Origin: Alteromonas sp. C1M14
GTDB lineage: Bacteria; Pseudomonadota; Gammaproteobacteria; Enterobacterales; Alteromonadaceae
Length of the DNA stretch: 64,000 nt
Assembly: GCF_018860965.1 (NCBI RefSeq)
Contig: NZ_JAHKQF010000002.1
Location: forward strand, 310,001 to 374,000
Direction of reading: 5' to 3'
Shown: positions 1-9,560 of the stretch, piece after piece
Numbering within the stretch: the first letter of the stretch is position 1
Layout of the letters: each line of letters begins with the position of its first letter
The notes under the pieces: generated by a model
Databases searched by the model: none
What the model was told of the DNA's origin: nothing
Seen by the model: the letters and a program-made list of their open reading frames with translations, nothing else
Program-made: the position numbers and the translations under genes

Positions 1-1142
1 TGGCCACAGGCTCATGTGAGTCTTCCATCACTTATATCGACGGTGCGAAAGGTGTACTGCTTCATCGCGGCTACCCTATTGAAGAACTCGCACGTGACGC
101 ATCTTATCTAGAAGTGTGCTACATGCTCCTAAACGGTGAAGCGCCAACGAACGAAGAATATGACGAATTCCGTGAAACGATTACCCGTCATACCATGGTT
201 CACGAACAAATTAACATGTTCTTCCATGGTTTCCGTAACGACGCGCATCCCATGGCAATGCTTTGTGGTACCGTAGGCGCGATGTCTTCTTTCTATCACA
301 GTGATTTAGATGTTTCGAACCCGGAACAACGTATTCGCAGTGCCCATCGTCTTATTGCCAAAATGCCTACACTAGTAGCCATGTGCTATAAGTACAATAT
401 CGGCCAACCATTCGTTTATCCACGTAATGATTTAAGCTACGCCGGTAATTTCTTGAACATGATGTTCTCTGTGCCAGCTGAAGAATATAAAATCAGCCCT
501 GCAGTTGAACGTGCTATGGATCGCATCTTTACATTGCATGCGGATCACGAGCAAAACGCGTCAACGTCTACCGTTCGTTTAGCCGGATCTTCTGGTGCCA
601 ACCCTTATGCGTGTATCGCAGCAGGTGTGGCCTCTTTGTGGGGTCCTGCTCATGGTGGCGCAAACGAAGCGTGCCTGAACATGCTGGAAGAAATTGGCAG
701 TGTTGATCGTATTCCCGAGTTTATCGAGCGTGCGAAAGATAAAAGCGATCCGTTCCGTCTCATGGGCTTTGGGCATCGGGTTTATAAAAACTATGATCCC
801 CGCGCGACGGTAATGCGTGATAGTTGCTACGAAGTACTAAAAGAGCTGGATGTTAAAGATCCCCTTCTTGACGTGGCAATGGAGCTGGAACGTATTGCAT
901 TAAGCGATGATTATTTCTCAGAGAAAAAACTGTTCCCGAACGTTGATTTCTATTCTGGTATCATCCTTAAAGCAATTGGTATTCCTACCAACATGTTTAC
1001 CTGTATTTTTGCATTGTCTCGTACCGTTGGCTGGATTTCACACTGGCACGAAATGATGAGCGACAAAGGCCAAAAAATTGGTCGTCCTCGTCAGATGTAT
1101 ACCGGTCATAGCAAACGTAAATTTACACCGCTGGATAAATAA
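1..1142 (+). CDS. gltA: Citrate synthase, 5' end cut by window edge
   Basis: Condenses oxaloacetate and acetyl-CoA to citrate, the entry step of the TCA cycle, in the cytoplasm. The reading frame is open from base 3, and 379 residues are present. Alignment from memory with E. coli GltA suggests about 48 N-terminal residues lie outside the window. The three catalytic positions of the family are visible: the His in AHGGANEA, the His in [14 protein letters not shown], and the Asp in [22 protein letters not shown] and the C-terminal RPRQMYTG are also typical of the hexameric, NADH-sensitive gammaproteobacterial type. A strong terminator follows 18 bases after the stop. Identity is very secure; only the 5' end is missing. 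Confidence 0.98.
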   Translation, partial: ATGSCESSITYIDGAKGVLLHRGYPIEELARDASYLEVCYMLLNGEAPTNEEYDEFRETITRHTMVHEQINMFFHGFRNDAHPMAMLCGTVGAMSSFYHSDLDVSNPEQRIRSAHRLIAKMPTLVAMCYKYNIGQPFVYPRNDLSYAGNFLNMMFSVPAEEYKISPAVERAMDRIFTLHADHEQNASTSTVRLAGSSGANPYACIAAGVASLWGPAHGGANEACLNMLEEIGSVDRIPEFIERAKDKSDPFRLMGFGHRVYKNYDPRATVMRDSCYEVLKELDVKDPLLDVAMELERIALSDDYFSEKKLFPNVDFYSGIILKAIGIPTNMFTCIFALSRTVGWISHWHEMMSDKGQKIGRPRQMYTGHSKRKFTPLDK

Positions 1143-1160
1143 TTGATTAATCCATGATAA

Positions 1161-1188
1161 AATAGCGCCTTAAGGCGCTATTTTTTTT
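1161..1188 (+). terminator. Intrinsic terminator after gltA
   Basis: A perfect 22-base palindrome (AATAGCGCC, centre TTAA, GGCGCTATT) at 1161-1182 is followed by an uninterrupted run of T to 1188. It ends one base before the Shine-Dalgarno of the next gene. Confidence 0.9.
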
Positions 1189-1198
1189 GGAGACGTAT

Positions 1199-1621
1199 AT
1201 GCCCTACTCTGTTGTCTATTTAGGTACTGCGGGCTTGATCCCGTTTATCTTACTCCCCTTGGTAGGCTCGTTAGATTGGCTACCACTGACTACAAGTGCG
1301 CGGTATTTTACCCAGTACTCTGCAGTATTATTGTCATTTTTCGGTGGTATCTACTGGTGGGATGCTCTGTCAAAGCGGGAGTACGGAGCACAATTATATA
1401 TCGCCATGCTACCGACGTTGCTTGGATGGCTATGCCTGGTTCTAGCAGGCCACCCCTTTGTATTAGGGTTATTGTCTTTATGCTACCTCGGCGTGCTTTT
1501 CTACGATAAACAAAGCTTAACGCTCACCAAAGAAGAAATTGTCAGTTATATTACGTTAAGGATGGCGCTAACAACTGTGGTGGTATTAAGTCACGGTTGG
1601 ATGATTATCTTATTGTTCTAA
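1199..1621 (+). CDS. DUF3429 family small membrane protein
   Basis: A 140-residue integral membrane protein with about four to five hydrophobic segments and a conserved-looking SFFGGIYWWDALS stretch in the first third, which fits the DUF3429 family. Function is unknown. I place the start at the ATG at 1199, because GGAG at 1189-1192 lies six bases upstream. A TTG at 1187 in the same frame would add four residues but sits inside the gltA terminator T-tract. No room for a promoter exists between that terminator and the start, so expression must come from read-through or a promoter inside gltA. A terminator follows directly. Confidence 0.8.
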   Translation: MPYSVVYLGTAGLIPFILLPLVGSLDWLPLTTSARYFTQYSAVLLSFFGGIYWWDALSKREYGAQLYIAMLPTLLGWLCLVLAGHPFVLGLLSLCYLGVLFYDKQSLTLTKEEIVSYITLRMALTTVVVLSHGWMIILLF

Positions 1622-1651
1622 AAAAAAGCCTCTTTAAAAGAGGCTTTTTTA
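1622..1651. terminator. Bidirectional terminator between DUF3429 and manB
   Basis: An A-run, the stem GCCTCTTT/AAAGAGGC with a tiny loop, and a T-run form a symmetric hairpin. It can end both the plus-strand DUF3429 transcript and the minus-strand manC-manB transcript, which converge here. Confidence 0.85.
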
Positions 1652-1665
1652 TCCATTAATCCAGC

Positions 1666-3126
1666 TTATTCGTCTCGGATTAATGCCACCAGTTCAGCCG
1701 TTTTATTTTCCATTAACGCCACATCACCTTTTGATTCAACATTTAAGCGAACAACCGGCTCAGTATTCGACTTTCTTAAGTTAAACCGCCATTGGGCAAA
1801 TTCATAACCAATGCCATCGGTTTTATCCACCACTAAGGCAGCCTTTTCATAGTTGGCTTTGATCCGCTCGATAGCGGCATCGGCATCGTTAAGTACACTA
1901 TTTATTTCACCTGATGAAGGAAACGCACTGATACGGGTATCTACCATTTCAGATAATGGAATTGCCTGGGTGGAGACAAGTTCTGCGATGAGTAACCAAG
2001 GGATCATTCCTGAGTCGCAATAGGCAAAATCTCGAAAATAATGGTGGGCACTCATTTCACCACCATACACCGCATCTTCTTTGCGCATGCGCTCTTTAAT
2101 AAAGGCATGGCCGGTTTTACACATAATAGGGGTGCCACCTGCTTTTTTGATAATGTCTTGTGTATTCCAAAAAACCCGGGGGTCATAGATAATTTTTGCT
2201 GCAGGTTCCTTATCAATGAAAGCCTGGGCTAATAAGCCCACGATGTAATAACCTTCGATAAAACGTCCGTCTGCATCGAATAGAAAACAACGGTCAAAAT
2301 CACCATCCCAAGCAATACCAAAATCAGCACCATGCTTTTTCACCGCTTCTGCGGTATCAGCACGATTCTCTACCAGTAGAGGGTTTGGGATCCCATTGGG
2401 AAACTGACCGTCGGGTTGATGATGTATTTTAATAAATTCAACGGGCACATTTTGGTTATTAAAAATGGCTTCTATAGCATCAAGGGCCTTACCTGCGGCC
2501 CCATTGCCCGCATTCACCACAATTTTCAGCGGTTTTAATTTATTAACATCGATATAAGACACTACATGTTCAGCATAATCTGATAAACAATCTTGTTGTT
2601 CGTAACAGGAACTGGCTATCAAGGCCGCGGTTTTTACGTGACAATGGCCCGCAAAGAAGGCGTCATCATTAATCACTTCACCACCGGTATAATGCATAAG
2701 ACGCGTGTGAACTTCGTCATCACTAAAGGTTTCGGCTGCCAACTTGATACGATTAAGTCCAGTATCACCACTAATGGGAACCGATCCCGCCTTTACCAGT
2801 TTCATACCATTATAATTAATCGGATTATGGCTGGCGGTGACTTCAACGCCCCCATCGACACCAAGATGTTTGGTGGCAAAATAAATCTCTTCTGTGCCTG
2901 TCATGCCAAGGTCAATAACCTTCGCCCCTCCGTCGATAAGACCTGCGGCTAACGCTAGCTTAAGCGGTGCTGAGGTCAATCGCACGTCGCCTCCAACCAC
3001 CACAGTTTTCGCATTAAGTTCTTGAGCAAAACCACGGCCAATGCGATAGGCAACCGCTTCTGTTAACTGTATGTTCAGTTCACCACGTATATCGTACGCC
3101 TTAAAACAACTAATGGGCTGGCTCAC
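1666..3126 (-). CDS. manB: Phosphomannomutase
   Basis: Interconverts mannose-6-phosphate and mannose-1-phosphate, supplying GDP-mannose for polysaccharide or glycan synthesis. The 486-residue protein has the four-domain alpha-D-phosphohexomutase layout: the phosphoserine loop TASHNP at about residues 97-102 (Ser99 the phosphate carrier), the Mg-binding DGDFDR loop mid-protein, the sugar-binding GEMSAHH loop, and the C-terminal phosphate-binding RKSNTEP. It starts with GTG, overlapping the manC stop by four bases (GTGA), so the pair is translationally coupled. E. coli homologues are called CpsG/ManB. A glucose-type phosphoglucomutase is less likely, given the GDP-mannose pyrophosphorylase partner. 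Confidence 0.93.
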   Translation of the reverse strand: MSQPISCFKAYDIRGELNIQLTEAVAYRIGRGFAQELNAKTVVVGGDVRLTSAPLKLALAAGLIDGGAKVIDLGMTGTEEIYFATKHLGVDGGVEVTASHNPINYNGMKLVKAGSVPISGDTGLNRIKLAAETFSDDEVHTRLMHYTGGEVINDDAFFAGHCHVKTAALIASSCYEQQDCLSDYAEHVVSYIDVNKLKPLKIVVNAGNGAAGKALDAIEAIFNNQNVPVEFIKIHHQPDGQFPNGIPNPLLVENRADTAEAVKKHGADFGIAWDGDFDRCFLFDADGRFIEGYYIVGLLAQAFIDKEPAAKIIYDPRVFWNTQDIIKKAGGTPIMCKTGHAFIKERMRKEDAVYGGEMSAHHYFRDFAYCDSGMIPWLLIAELVSTQAIPLSEMVDTRISAFPSSGEINSVLNDADAAIERIKANYEKAALVVDKTDGIGYEFAQWRFNLRKSNTEPVVRLNVESKGDVALMENKTAELVALIRDE

Positions 3127-4544
3127 TGTTTATCTTCCTCTTTTTTAGTTCTGCCGTAACGGTCAGAAAAACGTACAATATCGTCTTCACCTAAATAGGT
3201 ACCCGACTGCACTTCGATAAGTTCCAAGGTTATTTTACCGGGGTTTTCTAACGAATGGACCTCTCCGATGGGAATATAGGTAGATTCATTTTCAGTAAGT
3301 AGCACGGTGTTTTCTCCCAGCGTAACTTTTGCGGTACCTGCTACGACCACCCAGTGCTCTGCACGGTGGTGATGCATTTGTACTGAAAGCTTTTCGCCCG
3401 GCTTCACTTTAATACGCTTTACTTGGAATCGTTGGCCGCTATCAATAGCGTCATAACTTCCCCAAGGACGGAACACTTCTCGGTGGAATTCAAACTCTGG
3501 CCGCTTTTCTTTTTTAAGCCGATTGACCACCTTCTTGATATTTTGTACTTGTTCTTTATGTGCCACCATAATGGCGTCTTTGGTTTCAACCACCACAACG
3601 TTGTCTAACCCGATAACGGCAATTAATCGCTGTTCCGCATTGACATAGCTGTTATTCACGCCTTCAAGAATGGCATCACCGACTACCACATTACCCCGGG
3701 TATCTTTTTCTGATGTTTCCCACAATGACGACCAACTGCCCACATCAGACCAATCCGCATTTAAGGGGATCATGGCCGCATTGTGTGTACGCTCCATAAC
3801 GGCATAATCGATGGAATCATCTGGGCACAGTGCAAAAATATCGGCATCAACGCGAATAAAGTCTAGGTCAGAGGCTTCTGTTTCAATGGCCTTACGGCAT
3901 ACAGAAAGAATTTCTGGATTAAATTTCTCGAGTTCTTCGATATAGCGACTGGCCTTGAACATAAACATGCCGCTATTCCAAAAATATTTGCCAGAACTGA
4001 CGTATTTTTCTGCGGTAGGTAAATCGGGTTTTTCTACGAACTCAGCCACCTCAAAACCACCGCCTTTGGTATCACCGGCTTTAATATACCCGTAGCCCGT
4101 ATGGGGCTGGTCCGGCACGATACCGAATGTTACTAAACTTCCAGACTCGGCAAGTAATTCGGCTTTTTCAATAGCCTCATGAAACGCCGGTTTGTTCTTA
4201 ATCAGGTGATCGGCTGCCAGCACAAGTAATACCGGGTCCTCGCCATTTTTAGTTGCATGTAAGGCCGCTAAAGCAATGGCCGGGGCCGTGTTCCGTCCTA
4301 CCGGTTCAAGTAAAATGCCATCGTGGGAAATGTTATCAACCCGTAGTTGTTCCGCCACCAAAAAGCGATGAGCTTCGTTGCAGATGAAAATAGGGTTTTC
4401 GCAATCTGTTCCATTCAAACGGGAAACCGTTTCCTGCAACATGGTATGTTCTGAAGTAAGCGCAAGAAACTGCTTAGGTAATGCAGCGCGAGATTTGGGC
4501 CACAAGCGACTGCCTGATCCCCCTGCTAATATAACTGGTTTCAT
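3123..4544 (-). CDS. manC: Mannose-1-phosphate guanylyltransferase / mannose-6-phosphate isomerase
   Basis: Makes GDP-mannose from GTP and mannose-1-phosphate. In this bifunctional type II class it also isomerises fructose-6-phosphate to mannose-6-phosphate. The 473-residue protein opens with the nucleotidyltransferase signature [19 protein letters not shown] (residues 8-26), has FVEKP and WNSGMF motifs mid-protein, and ends in a cupin domain with [10 protein letters not shown] as the metal-binding motif. The ATG is preceded by GGAAGG at good spacing. With manB it forms a two-gene operon; no glycosyltransferases are adjacent, so the end product cannot be read from the context. Confidence 0.95.
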   Translation of the reverse strand: MKPVILAGGSGSRLWPKSRAALPKQFLALTSEHTMLQETVSRLNGTDCENPIFICNEAHRFLVAEQLRVDNISHDGILLEPVGRNTAPAIALAALHATKNGEDPVLLVLAADHLIKNKPAFHEAIEKAELLAESGSLVTFGIVPDQPHTGYGYIKAGDTKGGGFEVAEFVEKPDLPTAEKYVSSGKYFWNSGMFMFKASRYIEELEKFNPEILSVCRKAIETEASDLDFIRVDADIFALCPDDSIDYAVMERTHNAAMIPLNADWSDVGSWSSLWETSEKDTRGNVVVGDAILEGVNNSYVNAEQRLIAVIGLDNVVVVETKDAIMVAHKEQVQNIKKVVNRLKKEKRPEFEFHREVFRPWGSYDAIDSGQRFQVKRIKVKPGEKLSVQMHHHRAEHWVVVAGTAKVTLGENTVLLTENESTYIPIGEVHSLENPGKITLELIEVQSGTYLGEDDIVRFSDRYGRTKKEEDKQ

Positions 4545-4747
4545 TGACCTTCCTGTTTGATGCTATTGTGTTTTCCTTTAATAACCAAATAGTATGCGAG
4601 TACCAAAGCGGGTTCAATCAATTAAAAACGAAATTGCTAATATTTGTCTTTGTCGCCCTTACTAGCTGGGTGTTTTACGATAGAATACCCCACCATAAGC
4701 AAGCTATCTTTTTCGATTCAAACACGGCGTAACAGTTAAAAATTATT

Positions 4748-5533
4748 ATGAGTGAAAAACAACGTTTTGGTGGTATTACACGTTTATACGGAGAACATGG
4801 CCTTAGTCGCCTCCAACAAGCACATGTTTGCGTAATTGGCGTAGGTGGTGTGGGTTCTTGGAGCGCCGAAGCTTTGGCCCGCTCAGGAGTAGGCTCCCTC
4901 ACCCTTATCGATTTAGACGATGTATGTACCACGAATATCAACCGTCAAATTCATGCCCTAGATAGCACGGTAGGTGAACCCAAAGTCGCCGTACTTAAAG
5001 AGCGAGTACAGCAAATTAATCCTCAATGTAATGTTACCATTATTGAAGATTTTGTTACCCCGGATAACGTGCGAGACTACATCAACCCCCAGTTTGATAG
5101 TGTGGTGGAGGCCACTGACAGCGTAAAGGCCAAGGCCGCCATTATCGCTTGCTGTAAGCGCAACAAACAACATATCGTGACCATCGGCGGCGCTGGCGGT
5201 CAAATAGATCCGACGTTAATTACCCGAGGCGATCTGGCAAAGACCATACAAGATCCTCTTGCCGCCAAGGTGCGTAGCGAACTACGTCGTTTTTACAACT
5301 TTACGAAAAACCCTAAACGACGCTTTGGTGTGGAATGTATTTATTCCACAGAACAACTTCGTTATCCTCAACCTGATGGCAGTGTCTGTTTTAACAAGTC
5401 AGCTTTAGAGGGCGGCACTAAACTCGATTGTGCGGGGGGATTTGGTGCCGTGGTAACTGTCACCGCCACCTTTGGCATGTTCGCCGCAGCGTCAGTGGTA
5501 AATCGACTATCCACATGTCGTGAAAACGCGTAA
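4748..5533 (+). CDS. tcdA: tRNA threonylcarbamoyladenosine dehydratase
   Basis: An E1/MoeB/ThiF-like enzyme that uses ATP to cyclise the t6A37 modification of ANN-decoding tRNAs into ct6A; known in E. coli as TcdA or CsdL. The 261-residue length matches the family. The dinucleotide-type glycine loop GVGGVGS is at residues 31-37, followed by an acidic LIDLDDV strand end and the conserved NINRQIHA segment. The start has no clear Shine-Dalgarno, but the N-terminal residues match family members. It is divergent from manC and is followed 65 bases later by an uncharacterised small gene on the same strand. Confidence 0.93.
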   Translation: MSEKQRFGGITRLYGEHGLSRLQQAHVCVIGVGGVGSWSAEALARSGVGSLTLIDLDDVCTTNINRQIHALDSTVGEPKVAVLKERVQQINPQCNVTIIEDFVTPDNVRDYINPQFDSVVEATDSVKAKAAIIACCKRNKQHIVTIGGAGGQIDPTLITRGDLAKTIQDPLAAKVRSELRRFYNFTKNPKRRFGVECIYSTEQLRYPQPDGSVCFNKSALEGGTKLDCAGGFGAVVTVTATFGMFAAASVVNRLSTCRENA

Positions 5534-5598
5534 TATTTAGTTATTAACCTATTTGCTGATGTGCGTAACATTGGTAAAACAATAATAAGGAGTCACCC

Positions 5599-6006
5599 AT
5601 GGAACAGACTGAATTATCCACACTGATGACAGAATGTGCCAATGATGCGATTAAAACGGCAAGTGAAGAATTTAATGTAGAGTTAGACTCTTCACCCTCG
5701 AGTATTGCGTTAGTGGATGACATCCTGCTGCTTTTTCTAGATAAGTACCAAGATAATGCCCTAGAAGACAGTTCGGTATTTACCATCTGTAATATATACG
5801 GCGCTTACATCGGCGAGTGTTATCGTCAAGTGGCAGGCGGCCAGTGGCGCTATGATGAGTCAAACCCCGACGCCCCCTTTGTGGTTCTTGATGTAGGAGA
5901 ACGCTCCTATGCATTTGCCGGAATTTGCTACGAAAGATTAGTCAATGACAGTAGCATCAGTGTTGCCAACTACTTTAACCAAGCCTTGTCTCATCAGCGT
6001 CAGTAG
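5599..6006 (+). CDS. Conserved-looking small acidic protein, function unknown
   Basis: A 135-residue soluble, acidic protein that I do not recognise. It has no signal peptide, membrane segment or obvious catalytic motif. Several aromatic and Cys residues (YIGECYR, ICYERLV) lie within an alpha/beta-like pattern. The start is well supported by AAGGAG eleven bases upstream of ATG. The last 32 bases overlap the 3' end of the convergent DUF2919 gene. It may be co-transcribed with tcdA. The good Shine-Dalgarno and uninterrupted frame make it a likely real gene; its role is open. Confidence 0.7.
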   Translation: MEQTELSTLMTECANDAIKTASEEFNVELDSSPSSIALVDDILLLFLDKYQDNALEDSSVFTICNIYGAYIGECYRQVAGGQWRYDESNPDAPFVVLDVGERSYAFAGICYERLVNDSSISVANYFNQALSHQRQ

Positions 6007-6502
6007 CGTTGTGAAGTGCTGAATGGGTTTGGTCTCGATGACACCAGTCTTTAACCATAAAAGACAGGTGTCGACTGCGTACCACGCTAACTAACAAAAC
6101 CACATTGAGCAACAAAAAAACGGCTGGGGTCCAGTGAAACTCCCACCACTCTCGCGCCATGGTAGAAAGTTGCGCGCCGATGCTGCTTATGATGCCCACA
6201 TAAAGCAAGGGTTTTATTGCCCACCGCCATCGATAACACCCTTTATTCCACAATCGAGAACGATTGCCCAAAAACAACAACACGACTAAAAACGGTAAGG
6301 TTGCCAGTAAGCGACTGCCTAACACCGCTTTGTCTGGATACAGAATCGACAGCAACTGAGACGTTTGCCCCATACTCGCGAGTGAAAATATCAGCGCCAA
6401 CCAATCTGTGCATAACAACAAAAGTAAGGTATATAACCACCGTGGCGGCATAATACGACCTTTGTGATCGTAACAATGCAGTGGCAACAACATGTTTACC
6501 AT
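5975..6502 (-). CDS. DUF2919 family inner-membrane protein
   Basis: A 175-residue protein with about four hydrophobic helices and a short cytoplasmic N-terminus of the LPLHCYDHKGRIMPP type, typical of the DUF2919 (YfeZ-like) family. Function is unknown. The frame is open further upstream, but the ATG at 6502 overlaps the stop of the preceding GNAT gene (TAATG), which points to translational coupling and to this start. Its 3' end overlaps the convergent 135-residue gene by 32 bases. Confidence 0.75.
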   Translation of the reverse strand: MVNMLLPLHCYDHKGRIMPPRWLYTLLLLLCTDWLALIFSLASMGQTSQLLSILYPDKAVLGSRLLATLPFLVVLLFLGNRSRLWNKGCYRWRWAIKPLLYVGIISSIGAQLSTMAREWWEFHWTPAVFLLLNVVLLVSVVRSRHLSFMVKDWCHRDQTHSALHNATDADETRLG

Positions 6503-6924
6503 TACAGGTTTAGCGCAAAATGATGACTGGTAATATCGAAGTTGTGACGAAGATAGAAGCGATGAGCGGCAAACCGCTGTACCCCAGAATCTAGGTGAAC
6601 CGAGGCGCATCCCCGCTCTTTAGCTAACTTGATCACGGTATCAAGCAATAGATGACCAGCCCCTTTGCTCTGGGCGTCGGCCACCGTGACTAAATCATCA
6701 ATGTAGATATGTTTACCCCAAGCTAATTTTTCTTTGGTCACAAATCCACATACGGCCACGGCTTGTCCAGCATCAACAACGGCAAGCATTTCATAGCCAT
6801 CGGCCATTTGTCGCCTGATTTGTTTGCGTATTGCATCTTCGGATAACGCCGTTCTCAATTCTGCCATAACAGGCAAGATCTTTTCGAGGGCAATACCTGT
6901 TTCACCGACCACATAAATATTCAT
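6502..6924 (-). CDS. GNAT family N-acetyltransferase
   Basis: A 140-residue single-domain acyl-CoA N-acyltransferase. The core features are visible: a central beta strand with IDDLVTVADAQSKGAGHLLL, in which QSKGAGH is the acetyl-CoA pyrophosphate-binding loop (Q/RxxGxG/A), and a C-terminal HRFYLRHNF segment usual for motif B. The substrate cannot be predicted; GNATs act on small molecules, tRNA or proteins. It is coupled to the DUF2919 gene downstream by a TAATG overlap. A GAGA-type Shine-Dalgarno precedes the ATG. Confidence 0.88.
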   Translation of the reverse strand: MNIYVVGETGIALEKILPVMAELRTALSEDAIRKQIRRQMADGYEMLAVVDAGQAVAVCGFVTKEKLAWGKHIYIDDLVTVADAQSKGAGHLLLDTVIKLAKERGCASVHLDSGVQRFAAHRFYLRHNFDITSHHFALNL

Positions 6925-7027
6925 TTCATCTCTCTTTGCTTAACGCCGTGGATTTCGTGTCAGAATTTATCAACCAAGATAATAACAGTAACCTAGAAAA
7001 GTTACATGCAGCACAGTGGTACATTAA

Positions 7028-7036
7028 TGATATAAT
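7028..7036 (+). promoter_or_regulatory. Extended -10 promoter for rimO
   Basis: TGATATAAT, a consensus extended -10 element, ends 30 bases upstream of the rimO ATG, placing a predicted start of transcription near 7043. No good -35 hexamer is seen at the usual spacing, as expected for extended -10 promoters. Predicted by eye only. Confidence 0.5.
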
Positions 7037-7066
7037 CCCGTCATTAACGTTTTACTTCCAAGCATT

Positions 7067-8509
7067 ATGACCGTAGAAAAATTTATTCCCAATAACACCA
7101 CCACATTAGAAACGCCAGTGAAGGTACTCGATGCCCAATCACGGCAGGCCGCAGCGCAGTCAAAGACAGCCAACAATGCCCGCATCGGCTTCATCAGCTT
7201 AGGCTGCCCGAAAAACCTGGTGGACTCAGAGCGCATCCTCACCCAATTACGAACAGAAGGTTACGATGTAGTACCAACTTATAACGATGCAGATCTGGTT
7301 ATCGTTAACACCTGTGGGTTTATTGATTCGGCGGTACAAGAATCCTTAGACACCATCGGAGAGGCGTTAAATGAAAACGGTAAGGTCATCGTCACCGGCT
7401 GTCTTGGGATCAAAGAAGACGAAATTCGTGAAGTTCACCCGAATGTGCTGGCAATAACCGGTCCTCATGCCTATGAAACCGTAGTAGAGCAAGTCCATAG
7501 CCATCTACCTAAGCCGGCGCATAATCCCTTTGAACACTTGGTTCCCGATCACGGTATTAAACTGACACCACGGCACTATGCCTACCTGAAAATATCAGAA
7601 GGTTGTAATCATCGTTGTACGTTTTGCATTATTCCTTCCATGCGCGGTGACCTCGTCAGCCGGCCTGTCGGCGAAATATTAGATGAAGCTCAACGGTTGA
7701 AAAATGCCGGCGTCAGCGAACTACTGGTCATTTCTCAAGACACCAGTGCCTATGGCGTGGATATAAAACACCGTACAGGGTTTTGGAATGGCGTACCGGT
7801 AAAAGCCCATATGCAGCAATTGTGCGAAAAGTTGGGCGAGTTGGATATGTGGGTGCGATTACACTATGTCTATCCCTACCCCCATGTTGATGATCTCATT
7901 CCACTTATGAACGAAGGTCGCCTACTCCCTTATTTGGATATTCCCTTCCAACATGCCAATAAACGTATCCTTAAGCTAATGAAACGTCCTGGCAGTGCTG
8001 AACGCACCATCGAGCGTATTAAAGCATGGCGGGAAACCTGTCCTGAATTGATCATTCGCTCGACATTTATTGTCGGCTTTCCTGGTGAAACCGATGAAGA
8101 ATTCGAGGAACTACTTACTTTTATCCGCGAAGCCCAGTTAGATAGAGTCGGTTGCTTTACCTATAGCCCTGTTGAAGGTGCCAAGGCTAACGCATTGCCG
8201 GATCCCGTTGCCGAAGACGTAAAGCAAGCGCGATTGGCGCGGTTTATGGAAGTGCAAGGTGAAATTAGCGCCCAACGTCTAAAGCAGCGCATTGGCAAAG
8301 AATACCTAGTGGTAATCGACAGCGTTGATAGCGAAGGCGCGGTAGGTCGAACCTACGCCGACGCGCCTGAAGTCGATGGCGTTGTCCATCTCAATGGGGT
8401 CTTTGATGTCTCGCCCGGGGAACGGGTTTGGGCCGAAATCATTCATGCCGATGAACATGATATCTGGGGAGTATTAAGCCCAGAAGAAGAGCAATCCGTT
8501 ACTCCCTAG
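7067..8509 (+). CDS. rimO: Ribosomal protein S12 methylthiotransferase
   Basis: A radical-SAM enzyme that adds a methylthio group to the conserved Asp of ribosomal protein S12. Domains in order: an N-terminal UPF0004/MTTase domain with [15 protein letters not shown] (first cluster Cys at residue 47) and VNTCGF, the radical-SAM domain with the CNHRCTFC cluster motif, and a C-terminal TRAM domain ending near DEHDIWGV. At 480 residues it is longer than E. coli RimO because of roughly 30 extra N-terminal residues that are Gln/Ala/Thr-rich. A later start is possible, but no internal ATG lies before the conserved region. Transcribed alone. Confidence 0.96.
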   Translation: MTVEKFIPNNTTTLETPVKVLDAQSRQAAAQSKTANNARIGFISLGCPKNLVDSERILTQLRTEGYDVVPTYNDADLVIVNTCGFIDSAVQESLDTIGEALNENGKVIVTGCLGIKEDEIREVHPNVLAITGPHAYETVVEQVHSHLPKPAHNPFEHLVPDHGIKLTPRHYAYLKISEGCNHRCTFCIIPSMRGDLVSRPVGEILDEAQRLKNAGVSELLVISQDTSAYGVDIKHRTGFWNGVPVKAHMQQLCEKLGELDMWVRLHYVYPYPHVDDLIPLMNEGRLLPYLDIPFQHANKRILKLMKRPGSAERTIERIKAWRETCPELIIRSTFIVGFPGETDEEFEELLTFIREAQLDRVGCFTYSPVEGAKANALPDPVAEDVKQARLARFMEVQGEISAQRLKQRIGKEYLVVIDSVDSEGAVGRTYADAPEVDGVVHLNGVFDVSPGERVWAEIIHADEHDIWGVLSPEEEQSVTP

Positions 8510-8510
8510 C

Positions 8511-8548
8511 AAATAAAAAACCGGGCGTGTATCTAAAAAGCACGCCCG
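8511..8548 (-). terminator. Terminator downstream of the Kelch gene
   Basis: On the minus strand an eight-base-pair G/C-rich stem (CGGGCGTG/CACGCCCG, 8522-8548) is followed by a T-rich tract (8511-8520). It lies directly between the rimO stop and the Kelch gene stop. On the plus strand no T-run follows, so it mainly serves the kdsB-SDR-Kelch transcript. Confidence 0.75.
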
Positions 8549-8552
8549 CCAT

Positions 8553-9560
8553 CTATGGATTTAAAACCAGTTTACTAACCGTATTACGGGTGTCATTGGC
8601 TCCCGCTTCGCCAGCGCCGCCAATTAACCACATAGCGCCATCAAATGTCACCACACCTAATCCATGGCGGGGGATGGGCATAACAGAGACATCACGCCAA
8701 CGTTTTCGTTTTATTTCATAGCGCCAGACTTTAGAAAAGACACCACTACCTGATTTTGCAAAATACTCACCACCAAACACGTAGATGCTATCACCATAGC
8801 GAGCACAACCGATGCCGCCAGCGGCAACAGGAAGGGGTTTAGCTTCGATCCACTCATCTTCAACTGGGTCGAAGATATCATGTGCCCCGGTGTTACCCTG
8901 TTCTACTGTGCGCCCCCCTATAACGTGCCATTTACCGGCAATCACCACACTGCAGGCACTATTTCTTGCTGAGGGCAAGGGCGCAGCTGTTTGCCAAATC
9001 CCTGCCGTGGTGTCAAATACGCCATGCCAGTCAGAGTCGAGGTGATGACGCCAAGAAAAATTATCAGATTTAGTGGTTCTACCACCGGCAAGATGCACAT
9101 CGCCCATGATTACCGCCGCAATGGTTTCAGATAATTTAACTGGCATGGAGCTGTGTGCATGCCATGTCTGGCTGACTTCATCGAAGAGGTAGACTTGGGC
9201 AGAATTAGCCCAAGAACCTTGCGCAGAGGCAGTGAAACCACCGAAGGCCCATAACTGAGCCCCCGTTGATACCAGCATGACGTGATGGGCGGCAACAGGA
9301 AAAGGAGGGAGGGTCTCCCACGTTGTGGCCCCCTTTTTAAGGCGGTAAACAGCGTTTGACACCCGAAATTCACTGTTTTGATCTTGTAGTCCGCCCACAA
9401 CATAAATGGCGTCGTTGTGCACCGTAGGATAAATCTCTTGGACAGGCGCAGGTAATGAAGGACCAATAGACCAGTGATAAGTGTCCTTTCCCAAACTCGG
9501 TAAGGACACACAAAGTAACACACACCACAGCCCAAACTGCTGAACTAACCTGTTTACCAA
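8553..9560 (-). CDS. Secreted Kelch-repeat beta-propeller protein
   Basis: A 335-residue protein with an N-terminal hydrophobic signal segment (about residues 8-24) and then repeated Kelch motifs: VVGGLQDQN, AFGGFTAS, LAGGRT, VIGGRTVEQ, VFGGEYF and LIGGAGE, spaced about 45-55 residues apart. That predicts a six-bladed propeller. The overall plan resembles NanM-type mutarotases, but without sialic-acid genes nearby I would not name it so. Its start overlaps the SDR stop by seven bases, so it is the last gene of the kdsB operon. Likely periplasmic; ligand unknown. Confidence 0.85.
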   Translation of the reverse strand: MVNRLVQQFGLWCVLLCVSLPSLGKDTYHWSIGPSLPAPVQEIYPTVHNDAIYVVGGLQDQNSEFRVSNAVYRLKKGATTWETLPPFPVAAHHVMLVSTGAQLWAFGGFTASAQGSWANSAQVYLFDEVSQTWHAHSSMPVKLSETIAAVIMGDVHLAGGRTTKSDNFSWRHHLDSDWHGVFDTTAGIWQTAAPLPSARNSACSVVIAGKWHVIGGRTVEQGNTGAHDIFDPVEDEWIEAKPLPVAAGGIGCARYGDSIYVFGGEYFAKSGSGVFSKVWRYEIKRKRWRDVSVMPIPRHGLGVVTFDGAMWLIGGAGEAGANDTRNTVSKLVLNP

